Of a stretch of 64,000 nucleotides of DNA, positions 10,922 through 21,932 are shown piece after piece. The DNA is taken from positions 134,204 through 198,203 of the forward strand of contig JAJVDF010000657.1 of assembly GCA_022410635.1 (NCBI GenBank). Direction: 5' to 3'. Origin of the DNA: Tretioscincus oriximinensis. Lineage: Eukaryota; Chordata; Lepidosauria; Squamata; Gymnophthalmidae. The stretch's first letter is position 1. Each line of letters starts with the position of its first letter. The position numbers and the translations under genes were made by a program. The notes beneath the pieces were generated by a model. The model ran no database searches and was not told the origin of the DNA. It was given only the letters and a program-made list of their open reading frames with translations.

Positions 10922-13144
10922 GTTTTATTTTTCTAACCCCTGAAGATTACTATCTGTGCACAAGATATTAGGTCTTCTATAGTATTTCTTAAAATCTATA
11001 CTTTCCAGATCACCTAAAATTACTGCCATTTTATTTGTTATGGTTATTGACATTCCCAGCATCTTATTAATTTCCTTTTCAATTAACTTCCAGTATTCTT
11101 GCACTGATTGACAATTCCATATTAGGCAGTTATAATCCATTCTCATGTTACATCCATGCCAACATAGATTACTATTGTTTACATGGAAGTGCACGATTTG
11201 TATTGGTGAACGAAGCCATCTATGTAGGATCTTCCTTTTAGCTTCTTTAAGGTTGTTCATGTTTTCATTTTTATGTTTACTATTATTTTATTCATTTCTG
11301 TTGTTTCAATTGGTATATCTGCCTGCCATTTATTTGTTAGTTCTAAATTAATTTCTCCCTTACTATGATTTTGTAATTTATATAGACATGCTGTGATCCC
11401 TTTTTCTTTATCACTTTTCTTATTATCTTTTCTATTTTACTATCTGGTCTTCTAATTATATATTTTACACTTTGCTTATTATAATATAGTTAAATATGGC
11501 TATTGTCTGTAGCCAATATCTCTCTCCTTATAATGTTGTTATAGTATTGTTTTGATTATATCATTGTTCTATTCTCAAAATTCCTTTATTATATAAAATT
11601 TCTATTGCCTTTTTAAGGTTATTCTCATTAGTAATATTAATGTTGGATAATAATTGCAGTTTACTTTGCTCATTAAATTGTGAATAATTTTTTCCTTTTC
11701 TCCAGCTTTTTATTAAACTCTTAAATGGTTCATACCAATTATTTTCCTTATTTCTAGAGCATTTTTAAAATAGTATATCTTCATTATTAACATTATTAAT
11801 AGTTCTTATTATCTTTGCCCATTTTTTGAAGAATATTGAATTTCCATTAAATTATTTGTTAAAAATGCATCATGATACATCCTTATATCCAGAATGCCCC
11901 ATCCCCCCTTCTCTTCTGTAGCTATTAGCAAATTTCTCTTTAATCTTGGGCGTTTCCCATTATGTATTCATTTTTGAATTTTGTCCATTAATCTATTTAA
12001 TTCTCCTTTTGGTATAGGGTATATTATCATTTGAAAAAGATATATATTTGAAATAAACATTTTTGTTGCTCTGATCTTCGATAATCTGGTATTTAGATTT
12101 TCACATTCTTAATTGTTTATTGACCTTTTTCCATACTTTTTTAAAATTGCTTTTTGTTGTTAATTTATGATTTTTATATATCCATATCCCAATATATTTT
12201 ATTTTCTTTATTCCTAGTTTTAAACCTGTTAATTTTTTAATTTCTAATTGTTCATTTGTCGAGTGTTTGTAAACATTATTTTTATTTATTTAAATTCACC
12301 TGTAAACCTGAAATTTTATGAAATTTATCCAAAGTTCTTATAGTTTCACTTATCATTTCCCTAGGTTGGTTTGTAATAATCAATGCATCATCCGCAAAAT
12401 ATAGCCTTTTAAATTTCTCTTGTTTTCCAATATTTCTAATTGTTCCTTTTTTTCTTGTGGGGCTCTTTTGTCTAACCTATTTCTAGTAATCTTATGTAGT
12501 AATTGTAATCTTTCTATTTCATTTATTAATTGCTCTCTTTCAAAATTCCATTGTCTTTTAAGTCATATTTCTAAATTTATACACTGCCCCTTATTACTGC
12601 TTTGCTAGCTTCCCATATAGTATGGCTTGCTATTCCTCCTCTGTCATTATTATTGTAATAGTCGATTATTGTTTGCCTTAATTCTTTATTTATTTCCTCT
12701 TTTAATTACAATATTGGATTAAATTGTAAATTTAATAATGAGTAGTGTATGATCCGAGATCCAAAAATGTAAAATTTTAGCTTCATTAATTGACATGGCG
12801 TTGGTTCTTTTCCCAATTATGTAGTCTATATTCATATAGACATTATGCCGTGCTGAGTAATAAGTGCTTCTATTTTGTTGATTTTCATTTATGTGATAAT
12901 CTTGATATCCCAGTGTTGTTATATCTATGCTGGAAGGCTCTCTGTGAATGGATGATGTTAATTGTTTATTAAAATATCCCGCAATTATTTGTTGCCTTTC
13001 CACAAATTTTTCTACACTTTTTAACGTCTTTTTTAAAAACTGCTTTTGATTTGTATTTGGAGAGTACAAACTTACAATAGTGACCTTTTCATTATTTAAA
13101 ACTTTTATCATCACCCATCTGCCTTCTGAATCTTTTTAAATTTT

Positions 13145-14463
13145 ATTAATTTGAAATTTTTTTTAAGTTAATTTTTATTGGATTATATCACAAAACACAA
13201 CATACATACATAAAATATAAACTACAACAAATACAAATACATACAATGTCCCCTTCCCACCCTTCTTCCCACCCTTGGAGAGAAAACCCTACAAGATTCA
13301 AACATTAATTATACAAACAGCCGTTGATCTAGAAGCATGGCAATTGTATGTGAAAGGATTCCGCAGTTATTGTGCCCGACACCATATGAGATTAACTTGT
13401 GCCACTTTGTCTCCCATCTTACTTTTGGTAATTGACCTATTAATCTTAATCTTTTTTCCCTTATTGAGTCAAATAAGAGAAATTCCGCAAGGTATTCATA
13501 CCATATCTGCAATGTCCAGTTCTGTTTTTCCTTCCATCCCCTGGCTACCACAATTTGGGCAGCCCATATCGCTTGTTCAATAATAAAACAGTCCTGTGCT
13601 GGAAATGGCAATTGTGTGGTATTACACATTATGTTGAGTTTAGGGGATCTTGTAACTTGCACTCCTAAAATATCTTGTAATTTAGTTTCTATCAAGTTCC
13701 AGAAATTTCGTACCTCGTTACGTTCATAAATCATGTGTAAAAGGGTACCCCTAACTTGACATCCATGCCAACACTCCTGTGATCCCCCTCCCATATGAGA
13801 TAATTGGACTGGTGTCCGGTACCACCTGGTCAGTATTTTTAACTGTAATTCTTTAATTTTGTTATTCTTTATGGACTTGATTTTTGTAATCCATTGATCC
13901 CATTCCAAATCAGATATTAATATATCTGGAGCCCATTTTTGTTTAATGTAGGATTCATTATGTTGGTAGGAAGCAATCAGTGCTTCATATAGTAGTGCCG
14001 TTACCTTATTGTTACCTTTAACCCTGGTCTCAATTATGTTCTCCAAGGGAACTCGATCCCTTCTCATAGCTTCTTTTATATTGGTTGAATTTATAAAATT
14101 ATGTATTGACATTTCTGCCAACCAGCAATGAGGGTTAGGGTTTAAATTTCTAATTTGTTGAATTGTCAGTGGATTACCATTAATGTCGTACCAGTCTCTT
14201 AACCTCATCCGACCAAACTGGCTGATATAAAGAGCCAGTCTATTGTCCCTGTGTGTATTCATTATTTTTGAGGATGAGACTGTGTAAACAGAGTGTAATA
14301 AATTGCTCGCATTTTTCTTCCATACCGTCCAGGTTTGTTGAAAGGGGGGGAGCCAATTTCTCTTCTTTTGGGGGTCAAATTTAAATTGTAATAGTGAGAG
14401 GTTTTCCATTAATCGAGGAATTAATATTCCAAGTCCATGTGCATTGATGTGCCTCTTCATTCA
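13145..14463 (-). mobile_element. L1-like LINE 3' end nested in another L1
   Basis: 14,460-13,309 on the minus strand is an uninterrupted 383-codon frame, the longest open frame in the window. It is the L1 ORF2 C-terminal part: HCWLAEMSIHNF, LQLKILTRWYRTPVQL, the knuckle CWHGCQVRGTLLH (the last cysteine ligand is R here), then IVVARGWKEKQNW and RLRLIGQLPK. The 3' UTR runs to about 13,145 in A/T-rich sequence. An intact frame suggests a recent insertion. It is 5'-truncated and is not a host gene. Confidence 0.8.
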
Positions 14464-14655
14464 AAGATCTTAGTCCATCCTTTCTCTTTTATTAGTGGAC
14501 TATTATCATCCCTCTTGTGTGTTTCTTGAAAATACTTACTCGTTGTTTATTCGCTAACAATAATAATTTTGATCTTTTTGTTTGTGTATTTAATCCATTG
14601 ACATTTATCTGTTCTCCTGAAATCTTGTCTTGAAGTCTGAGTCCTCTCAGGTCTT

Positions 14656-15990
14656 CCTCACTTTGTTATGTAGAATTCAATGATTGCATGGTCACAGCCC
14701 CCTAAGGTCCCAGTCACCCTGACTTCCTCAACTATTTCTTCCTTGTTGGTAAGAATTAGATCCAGGATAGCAGATCCCCTTGTTTTTTCTTCTACCTTTT
14801 GGCAGATAAAGTTATCAGCTAGAGAAGATAAAAATTTAGTAGACCCATGACTTTTGCCTGAGAGAGATTCCCAACAAATGTCTGGATAGTTAAAATCTCC
14901 TATAATCATAAGAACATAAGAACATAAGAAGAGCCATACTGGATCAGGCCACAGCCCATCAAGTCCAGCATTCTGTGTCACACAGAGGCCCACCAGATGC
15001 ACCTGGGCAGTCCGAACAGAGGAAAGCAAAATATGCTCCTGTTCATGACTCCCTGCAAATGGTATTTCAGGAGTCCTGCCTGTTGCTCCATCCCAGAGGC
15101 AACATCCAGACATCCATCCTAGTATCCATTTATACCTTTAGAGTCCATAAACCTGTCTAGTCCTGTCTTGAAACTATCCAAGCTGTTAGCTACCACTACC
15201 TCTTCAGGAAGTAAATTCCACAGGCCGATGACCCTCTGGGTGAAAAAATACTTTCCTTTGTCTGTTCTCACTTTTCTACCCAACAGTTTTAAGGAGTGCC
15301 CTCTGGTCCTTGTGTTGTGTGATAGAGAAAACATTTTTTCTCTATTCACCATGTCGATCCCATGCATGATTTTGTACACTTCAATCAGATCACCCCTCAA
15401 ACGTCTCCTTTCAAGGCTGAAGAGGCCCAAACGTTGCAGCATATAGTTGCATATAGTAAAATCAATATGTCATGTTTATTTGTGAGCATAGTCATCTGTT
15501 GTAGGAAAAGTTCATCCATCTCTTCTGTTTGTCCAGGAGGCCTATAATAAACTCCCACAATGGCATCCTTTCTGTTTTCTCACCTTGTATTCTTACCCAG
15601 ACAGTTTTTACAGTGTTTCCTTTTTCTGAAACTTGAATCTCTGAGGAGGTATATGTTTCCCTAACATACAATGCAACAGGGCCTCTCCTTTTGTTAAGTC
15701 TTTTTCTTACAAATAAGTTGTAACCTCTAAGCTTTGTATTCCAATCATGTGTCTCATCCCACTAAGTGATACTTATATTTATTTTCCTGTGCTAGGATCT
15801 CCAATTCAGCTTGTTTGTTTCCCATGCTATGTGCATTAGTGTAGAAGCATTTTAATTTGTAACTTAGCTTGTCTTCTCTGGTTTTCTCCCAATTTTTTGC
15901 CTTTGTTCTTCTCTTTTTATTTGGCCAGTAAAATTATCATCTGCATTCATTGGCTGTACATTCATTGGCTGAGAGTAGGTGATAATATAG
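14656..15990 (-). mobile_element. CR1-like LINE endonuclease region (outer copy)
   Basis: Minus strand. About 15,700-15,450 carries RRGPVALYVRETY and a YYRPPGQTEEMDEL-like segment across frameshifts. 14,920-14,658 carries the endonuclease core MIIGDFNYPDICWES, RGSAILDLILTN and the C-terminal CDHAIIEF (the H-bearing motif). These are the two halves of one APE-type endonuclease, split by a second CR1 fragment at 14,922-15,442. Confidence 0.75.
14922..15442 (-). mobile_element. CR1-like LINE 3' end nested in CR1 endonuclease
   Basis: Minus strand. 15,442-15,119 reads [35 protein letters not shown] and GLWNLLPEEVVVANS, the canonical CR1 ORF2 C-terminus. The untranslated tail follows and ends in TTCTTATG octamers at 14,922-14,935. 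The reading frame is intact over 107 codons. It is close in sequence to the copy at 1921-3312. Confidence 0.85.
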
Positions 15991-16759
15991 GTAGTGAGAG
16001 GAATCTTTAAAAATCACCTTTTCCTCTCTTCCCCTGAGAAACACTGTTGAATCACAGAGCCATCTGTTAGTCCTCTCAATGTCATTGGAGATAGACCTGA
16101 ATTTCGAGGCAGTCAGGGAAATGCTCCCACACTTTTATGCTCTTCTGCAGATTTGTTAAGGCTTTGATCTTCACCAAGAATCTCTTGAAATGGCTGTCAT
16201 CTGTCCCTCTCTTTAAAATATTTTAATGTTCAATGTGGAGCTTCTGAATTGCTTTTAGCAAGAAATATAGCGAGACAAAATTTTATGAATGTGCCCTATT
16301 CAGAGGAGACAAATAGCCAGATGAAGGCATGCTATAATCCTGCTTCCACACTCTGCTGCTTTGGTACTGAATGCAAGCTGCATGTGATGATATTCAACAA
16401 GCAACAAGGAATACAGTCATACTATCCACGTTTTTAAACAAATTTCAAAAACTGTCTCTTGCTTTTGTGTGTGTGAGAGAAGGCTCATATCCCAATATGT
16501 GGCAGTGTGCAGCACAAATATGAATCTTATTACTGTACATCTTTTGCCTCTTTTTATTTTTAAGCAGAGCTCTTGGCAAAGTTATTCATTTAAAATTAAC
16601 TTTTCTCCATTCTGAATCATATGCCCACTCTCTCCAATTTCATGCAGCGATATTTTCCACATAGAGAGCGGCATAAATGCATAGAACTTGAGAGCAGACA
16701 AGGGAGGCATCCCAGGCATATTCACAGGTAAGGGCACCAGTTAAACACTAAAAAATTTA
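15991..16759. other. Intergenic, no gene seen
   Basis: No recognisable exon or repeat. The short + frame at 16,249-16,437 has no family resemblance. Confidence 0.45.
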
Positions 16760-16767
16760 GCTATACT

Positions 16768-17337
16768 TAGGGTTGCCATACGTCCCGGTAAACCGGGACA
16801 AACCCGGTTTTGGGGACTAAAATATAGTCCCCTCCGGGTTTTAAGGCAAAATCCCGGCTTTTTACATTCCCCGATGCTGCGCCGGGGAATAGAAAAAGGC
16901 GGGATTTTAAAGGAAAAGCAGCCGTCAGAGCTGACGGTTGCAGCGCGCGCAATGCTTTCTGGGGTCCTGGGAGGACCCTCGGAGCGCGCCGTCGCTGCTC
17001 CTTGGCTGGAGGCGGGGTTTTGCCCTGCTCTCAGGCACAGCCAACTCGCCTCTAGCAGAGGAGAAACACCTGGGTTTGTGACAGGAGGGCAGCTCTGTTC
17101 TCCTGTCACAAATGCAGTCGTTTTTGCTCCGCTGCTGCAGGCGAGGTGGCGGCCCGCTTGCCAGAGCAGGGTGAAACCCCGCCTCCGACAAAAGAGCAGG
17201 TGCGCATGTGCACGGACGCTTGTGGTGAGACAGGCAGAAGGTTTGCCTGTCTCACTACAAGCGTCCGTATGTGCGCATGCGCGCGCACGTACCCCACCCC
17301 CGTCCCGGTTTTGGGTTGCCAGAATATGGCAACCCTA
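16768..17337. mobile_element. CpG-rich fold-back hAT MITE
   Basis: 570 bp with termini TAGGGTTGCCATA at both ends in inverted orientation, and a perfect 8-bp duplication gctatact (16,760-16,767 and 17,338-17,345). The body is a large imperfect palindrome centred near 17,094: the innermost arms are 17,075-17,087 and 17,100-17,112, and further out ggaggcggggtttt pairs with aaaccccgcctcc. A second hairpin lies at 17,213-17,267. It is GC- and CpG-rich and encodes nothing credible. Confidence 0.85.
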
Positions 17338-17345
17338 GCTATACT

Positions 17346-17941
17346 ATCCAAATGGATCAGTGAGGGAAATGTAGAGAAAGGGGTTATACGTTATGCTATG
17401 ATTTTGTAAACCTTTCTTTGGCATAAGACACCAAGAAAAATTAGCTAACATATTTAAAGATTCTAATACTTTGTTGGAAAATGTGGAAAATATGCAGGGA
17501 CATTTTATTATATATGGGGGACATGCAAAAAAGCAAAAAAAGTTGGATCTAATTGCTTCCTATTGTGCAAAAGGTTTGTGAAATTAAAATTCAATACAAT
17601 TGAAATTGCAACTTTTTCTTCTGGGTTTGATTGATTCAAGACAAGATTATTATGTATGTAAGAATGAAGGAAGACAGTGGAAGGCTAGTTAGAGATAAGG
17701 ATAGAATTGGCTGAACTGGAAAACAGAAATGTTTAGTTTATTATTTATTAATAAAACTCTTTTAACAGAAAAAAGCCAGAGGAATGTTTTCACTATCAGA
17801 ATATTTGGCAGCCTATAATGTAATGCAAGAGAGTGGCTATATTACCAATAGCACAAGTAGGCATCTTGAGTTCTCTGGCTCTTCCCAAGAAAACCAAAGG
17901 GAAACCTTGTCCTACAAAACTGAATGGATACACTTCCCTTT
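17346..17941. other. Intergenic, no gene seen
   Basis: AT-rich sequence between two hAT elements. No exon or RNA gene is recognisable. Confidence 0.45.
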
Positions 17942-17949
17942 TTCTAGAT

Positions 17950-18280
17950 CAGTGGTTCTCAGCTTGTGGGTCGCAACCCTGGCGGGGGTTGAACAAACAA
18001 AACACAGGGGTCACCTAAAGCCATGGTGAAATATTATTTATTGGAATTAGTAATAAATATTTCTCAACATATAATTAAATATTGTTTTTGTGATGAATCA
18101 CTATGTTTAAATTATGTTTGATTTGTAGCAATGAGAATACATAATGCATATCAGGTATTTACATTCCAAATCATAAATGTAGCAAAATTACAGTTTTGAA
18201 GTAGCCACCAAAATTGGGGTCACCACAACATGGGGAACTGTATTGCAGGGTCATGGCATTAGAAAGGTTGAGAACCATTG
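17950..18280 (-). mobile_element. SPIN-like non-autonomous hAT transposon
   Basis: 331 bp bounded by CAGTGGTTCTCA and, inverted, CAATGGTTCTCAAC. Flanks ttctagat (17,942-17,949) and atctagat (18,281-18,288) form an 8-bp duplication with one mismatch. Read on the minus strand, it matches the remembered SPIN_NA layout: a start like AACCTTTCTAATGCCATGAC, a ggtgacccc block, a central AT-rich part, and an end with gggtcgcgaccc-like text. SPIN elements are known to have moved horizontally among tetrapods, including squamates. No transposase is present. Confidence 0.85.
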
Positions 18281-18649
18281 ATCTAGATAACTGCAACACA
18301 GGGATCTAATGTAATTTCAGAAATATGGAGAGAAATATGGAGACGACTACCCAGATTTTGTTAATATTATACGATTGTCAATATTATATGATAGTCAACT
18401 CTTTGCCTAGTAGGGCTTTTTTGCCTAGGAGGACTTTTAAGAACCCCACATACTTTTCACACTTTTTATTCAGGAATAGTTACTGCATATCAGTTCCTCT
18501 TATATTAACGCCTATTTCTTCAAAAGTTTTTATTGTATCATTAAATGACACTGTTTGCTTATACAAATTTCTCCAATTACTGCAGCCCCAATCAGTAGAT
18601 GTTCTGATAGTCCCATCCAAACTGTCATTGAATTTTTTATTTTTTATTT

Positions 18650-19190
18650 TATACATATTATGTGTTTGATGTTATAAACATACATATATAGATCTTACCA
18701 AAACAGAATCATCCATACAATTATAAAACATACAGGAGATAACATCAACACTACAAAAAAACTATTGAAACCTATCAACCCCCACCCCATTCCCCCTTGA
18801 ACATTGGAATGGATAAAAATATTTTAATTTAAACACAAGTCAGAGATCATCTTAATAGCATGCTTCAAAATAGGATAGCGATCGCTGGTGACACCGACAG
18901 CAATAAATTATCTCCAATTATCCTGCCAGACAGAATTTCAAATTAAAACTATGAGCCTTAACCTTCACTCCCTAATAACATCAAATAATAAAATATCGAT
19001 TAAATAATCTATCCAAAGATCTATCGTCCATTTGCTCTTATCTTTCCATCCTCTAGTAATTGTGATCAAGGCAGCATCTTCGTACTACATATAGTGTATG
19101 GAAAGGGAGATTACATAAAATAAAATACCAAAATTAAAATAAACACAACCTCATTCAAAACTAATTTTTTTNAAAAAAAATCTGTAACTC
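18650..19190 (-). mobile_element. L1-like LINE 3' end
   Basis: Minus strand near 19,080-18,980 reads ITRGWKDKSKWTIDLW, matching the IVVARGWKEKQNWTLQIW segment of the L1 at 13,145-14,463. The AT-rich 3' UTR with a similar atacatacata-type sequence follows down to about 18,650. The copy is short and degenerate. Confidence 0.6.
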
Positions 19191-20224
19191 TTGTTTACAG
19201 TTTGCACTTACAATAACTGCCAGATCAAATTTCCATTTCCAGTACGGTTTATCTGTCTTTGCTGAACTTTATAAATATGTGATCAGAAATGTATCTTGCT
19301 TCAGCCGGGACATTTGGTAATCCTAAAGTTGCAAAGTCTATTTTGCATTGTCTGTACTCTTACAAAGTTCTCAGTGTCTCCAGACCAATTACGATCTGTT
19401 TTAAGCTTTCCAGAGGAGCTAACAGAAATAGAAAGAAACATTCCAGCTGATTGGAAAATGGTGGGGTGCATCTCCATGAGCTGCTTTATTATGGAATTTC
19501 CTTTATTCTGGACAAAAGCCCATTGTGATTCTGGCCTCACATACTACCACAAGTTCGTATTATGACAGCGAGAAGTTGTAGTGAACTTTATTTCCATTAT
19601 TGAACATCCAGGAACTTCTCAGGCTCCTGATTGGCTGCTCCCCTCCCCCCACACACAAATACATCTGAGCTCCAGGAAGTAAACAAAGAGCACATGTTTC
19701 TTGAACTCCTGCCTACTCCCAAATGCCATACAGCAGCTTTATAACAAAGCTCATGATAGCTGTAAAACACAGAGCAATAGAGATTTATAGCAAATGGATT
19801 GCTGAGACTGCATAAGGTAAAAATATCTTGTAGGGATTCAACCTTCAAGTGGTCTACTAATACCAATTGCCACAGCTACTGCTCAAGCCAAGTGCAAAAA
19901 GGCCTCTGTGTCTTATTTCAATAAACCATAAGTGCTCTACTCATATTAACTATCATTTTTGTAAGGCGTAATGAATCTGCTCTTATTAAATTCTTAACAA
20001 CAAAAGGATCCAATATTATCAGAACAGTTGTATGTTCTGGCTTGTGCTGTGATCTTGAGGTGCTATGGGTAAAACAAGAATTCTAAGAAAACAAATACAC
20101 TAATTTTGTAAATCTTTAACCCTTTTTTAACACCCATTTTGATAAAGAATTTCTATAACAAATTGATAGCCTCCCTTTCCTAATCAAATGGTACATCTGA
20201 ACCAAATCACTAAACTAAACTAAA
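19191..20224. other. Intergenic, no gene seen
   Basis: Overlapping short open frames at 19,296-19,565 on both strands show no family resemblance. No repeat is named with confidence. Confidence 0.45.
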
Positions 20225-20355
20225 AGCATATTTTGCTTTCCTCTGTTTGGACTGCCCAGGTGCATCTGGTGGGCCTCTGTGTGACACAAAATGCTGGACT
20301 TGATGGGCTGTGGCCTGATCCAGTATGGCTCTTCTTATGTTCTTATGTTCTTAAC
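20225..20355 (+). mobile_element. CR1-like LINE 3' tail
   Basis: The sequence tgcccaggtgcatctggtgg and the following text is the same tail as at 3200-3312 and 14,925-15,010. It ends in repeated ttcttatg octamers. It is a heavily 5'-truncated copy. Confidence 0.9.
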
Positions 20356-21734
20356 TAGACATTTTTGTTCCAGTTCTTCTTTTCGATTTACTTATATCTT
20401 CCCCATAAGCAAATACTAAAAAGTTGGCTACTACAATGGCAGCTAAGCTTTTTAGTATTTTCACCCGGTGCATTTCTCATTTATTTTTCCCTCCCACAGG
20501 CTTTTCCTCTTAAACTCCTTTTGTAGCGCTTCCTGGCTATCCTGAGTTAAACCTTTTATATAAGGAGCTAAGTTAAGAAATAAGACAGTGAGTAATGTGA
20601 GCCTCATCACTCTCCATTTATACTGAAATCCACTTTGCTCTGGTTCATAGCTGGCTCTTAATGAGATATCACAGAAAAAGAAGGCTTATAGCTATTACAT
20701 TGGCAATATAGCCCTTACTTTAAGATCTTTCTCATTTTCTTTCTTCAGTTTACATTTTACATATAAAGAAAGCCTCTGGTACATTTTTACCAGGTGCAGC
20801 TTATAATGTTTGCAGCACCTGGAGGGGAGAATCACTTTTTCACACTGATTAAAAGTGCAAATTCCTATTCTAGTTTTTATATGGTGACTCTAGTCATTGA
20901 TATACCTGACCTTCATGAATTTGTCTATTCCTTTCTTTAAAATATCAAGGCGGTATGAGACAGGGTTAGGGTTATGGCTGCCCCTCATCTTCACTAAGTG
21001 TGTATGTTGACATTGAATTGTCAGCCTTTGACATTTCTGCTCACGGCCAAAAGATAATTAACACAAAGCGGTCCTGGAATTCAATCATTTTTCTAGATTA
21101 TTTTATGCTTCCAAGCAGTTGCCTGTACTGCTGATTTCATCACATGATGGAGAAAAAGGCAGCTGGGGGTGGGAAACTATAATCCTGTTTTACAAACCGG
21201 TCAGCTATTGTCCTTAAGTTACAAATCCCAGTATTGTAGTAACCTGTGGACACGCTGCAACTCAGGCTCCTGTCAAGTTTTTTTTTAATCTGAACAGATG
21301 TTGCCGTGGTCTATAATTCAGAATAGGACCCAATGCTGGAAAGGCCTAGATGTCTGACCTCACAAAGCCAAAACCGAAATAAAATGGCTATTTTGCTACT
21401 TCTAATTTATGGTCTTTGGCCTTTAATGAACATATCTTTTCCATTCAGTGCATTCAGTTTAAATTTTTTATTTGGCATATGTCAAGGAGAAAAATCTTTT
21501 AAAATCAATAGGTGAGAAAAGTGCAAGTTTATAATAAGAAAAAAAGGAAATGCTAGTGACGGCCTGAGATGAAGGGTAAAAATTTCCATTTGGGGTGAAA
21601 TGGCATGGGAGATTATTCTGTTATTGAAGTGACAGAAGATCACTAATTAAATTGTCTGCCCAGAGTTGGCCAATAAGAATGCTTCCATTGCATTCTTCTG
21701 TTTGCTTGAGAGGGAGCATAGTAATAATAAATAG
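20356..21734. other. Intergenic, no gene seen
   Basis: Low-complexity and unique-looking AT-rich sequence. No credible exon. Confidence 0.45.
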
Positions 21735-21932
21735 TAGGCTGACCAGATGATCCCTTTTGGGGTGGGTGGGTGAAAACCCGGTTTTGCGGTGCCTCCCGGT
21801 TATTTTTAAGGGGAAAAAAATTAAAAAGAATTTTTTTNAAAAAAAAATCTTTTTTTGAAAACAAAATTCCTCAGCAAAAACTCCAAAACTGGGTTTCTAC
21901 CCTCCCCAAAAAGGGGTTATATGGTTAGCCTA
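21735..21932. mobile_element. hAT-like MITE with TAGGCT ends
   Basis: 198 bp with inverted termini TAGGCTGACCAGATGATCCC (left) and TAGGCTAACCATATAACCCC (right, reverse complement), each followed by TTTTGGGG-type sequence. Flanking taaatag occurs on both sides, but the duplication is imperfect by about one base. The ends resemble those of the 16,768-17,337 element. An ambiguous base lies in a poly-T/A run at about 21,838. Confidence 0.65.

Larger units (their letters stand above)
10400..14655 (-). mobile_element. L1-like LINE (outer copy), interrupted by a solo LTR and another L1
   Basis: Minus strand. An ORF2 endonuclease start (an INVNGLNTQTKRSK-like frame) lies at about 14,610-14,464. The endonuclease continues at 13,114-12,719 with VTIVSLYSPNTNQKQ, the GDFN-like AGYFN, DYIIGKR and the catalytic SDH motif (WISDHTLL). 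The C-terminus is near 11,260-10,925 (CWHGCNMRMDY...W). Much of the RT between is AT-rich, degenerate and shortened. A solo LTR sits in its 3' region (10,590-10,921) and a younger L1 3' end sits inside the endonuclease (13,145-14,463). The low-coordinate boundary is uncertain. Confidence 0.65.

Noticed and set aside
13309..14460. A 383-codon open frame on the minus strand as a host gene
   Set aside because: Its text is L1 ORF2 C-terminus and it sits inside another L1, so it is a transposon remnant.
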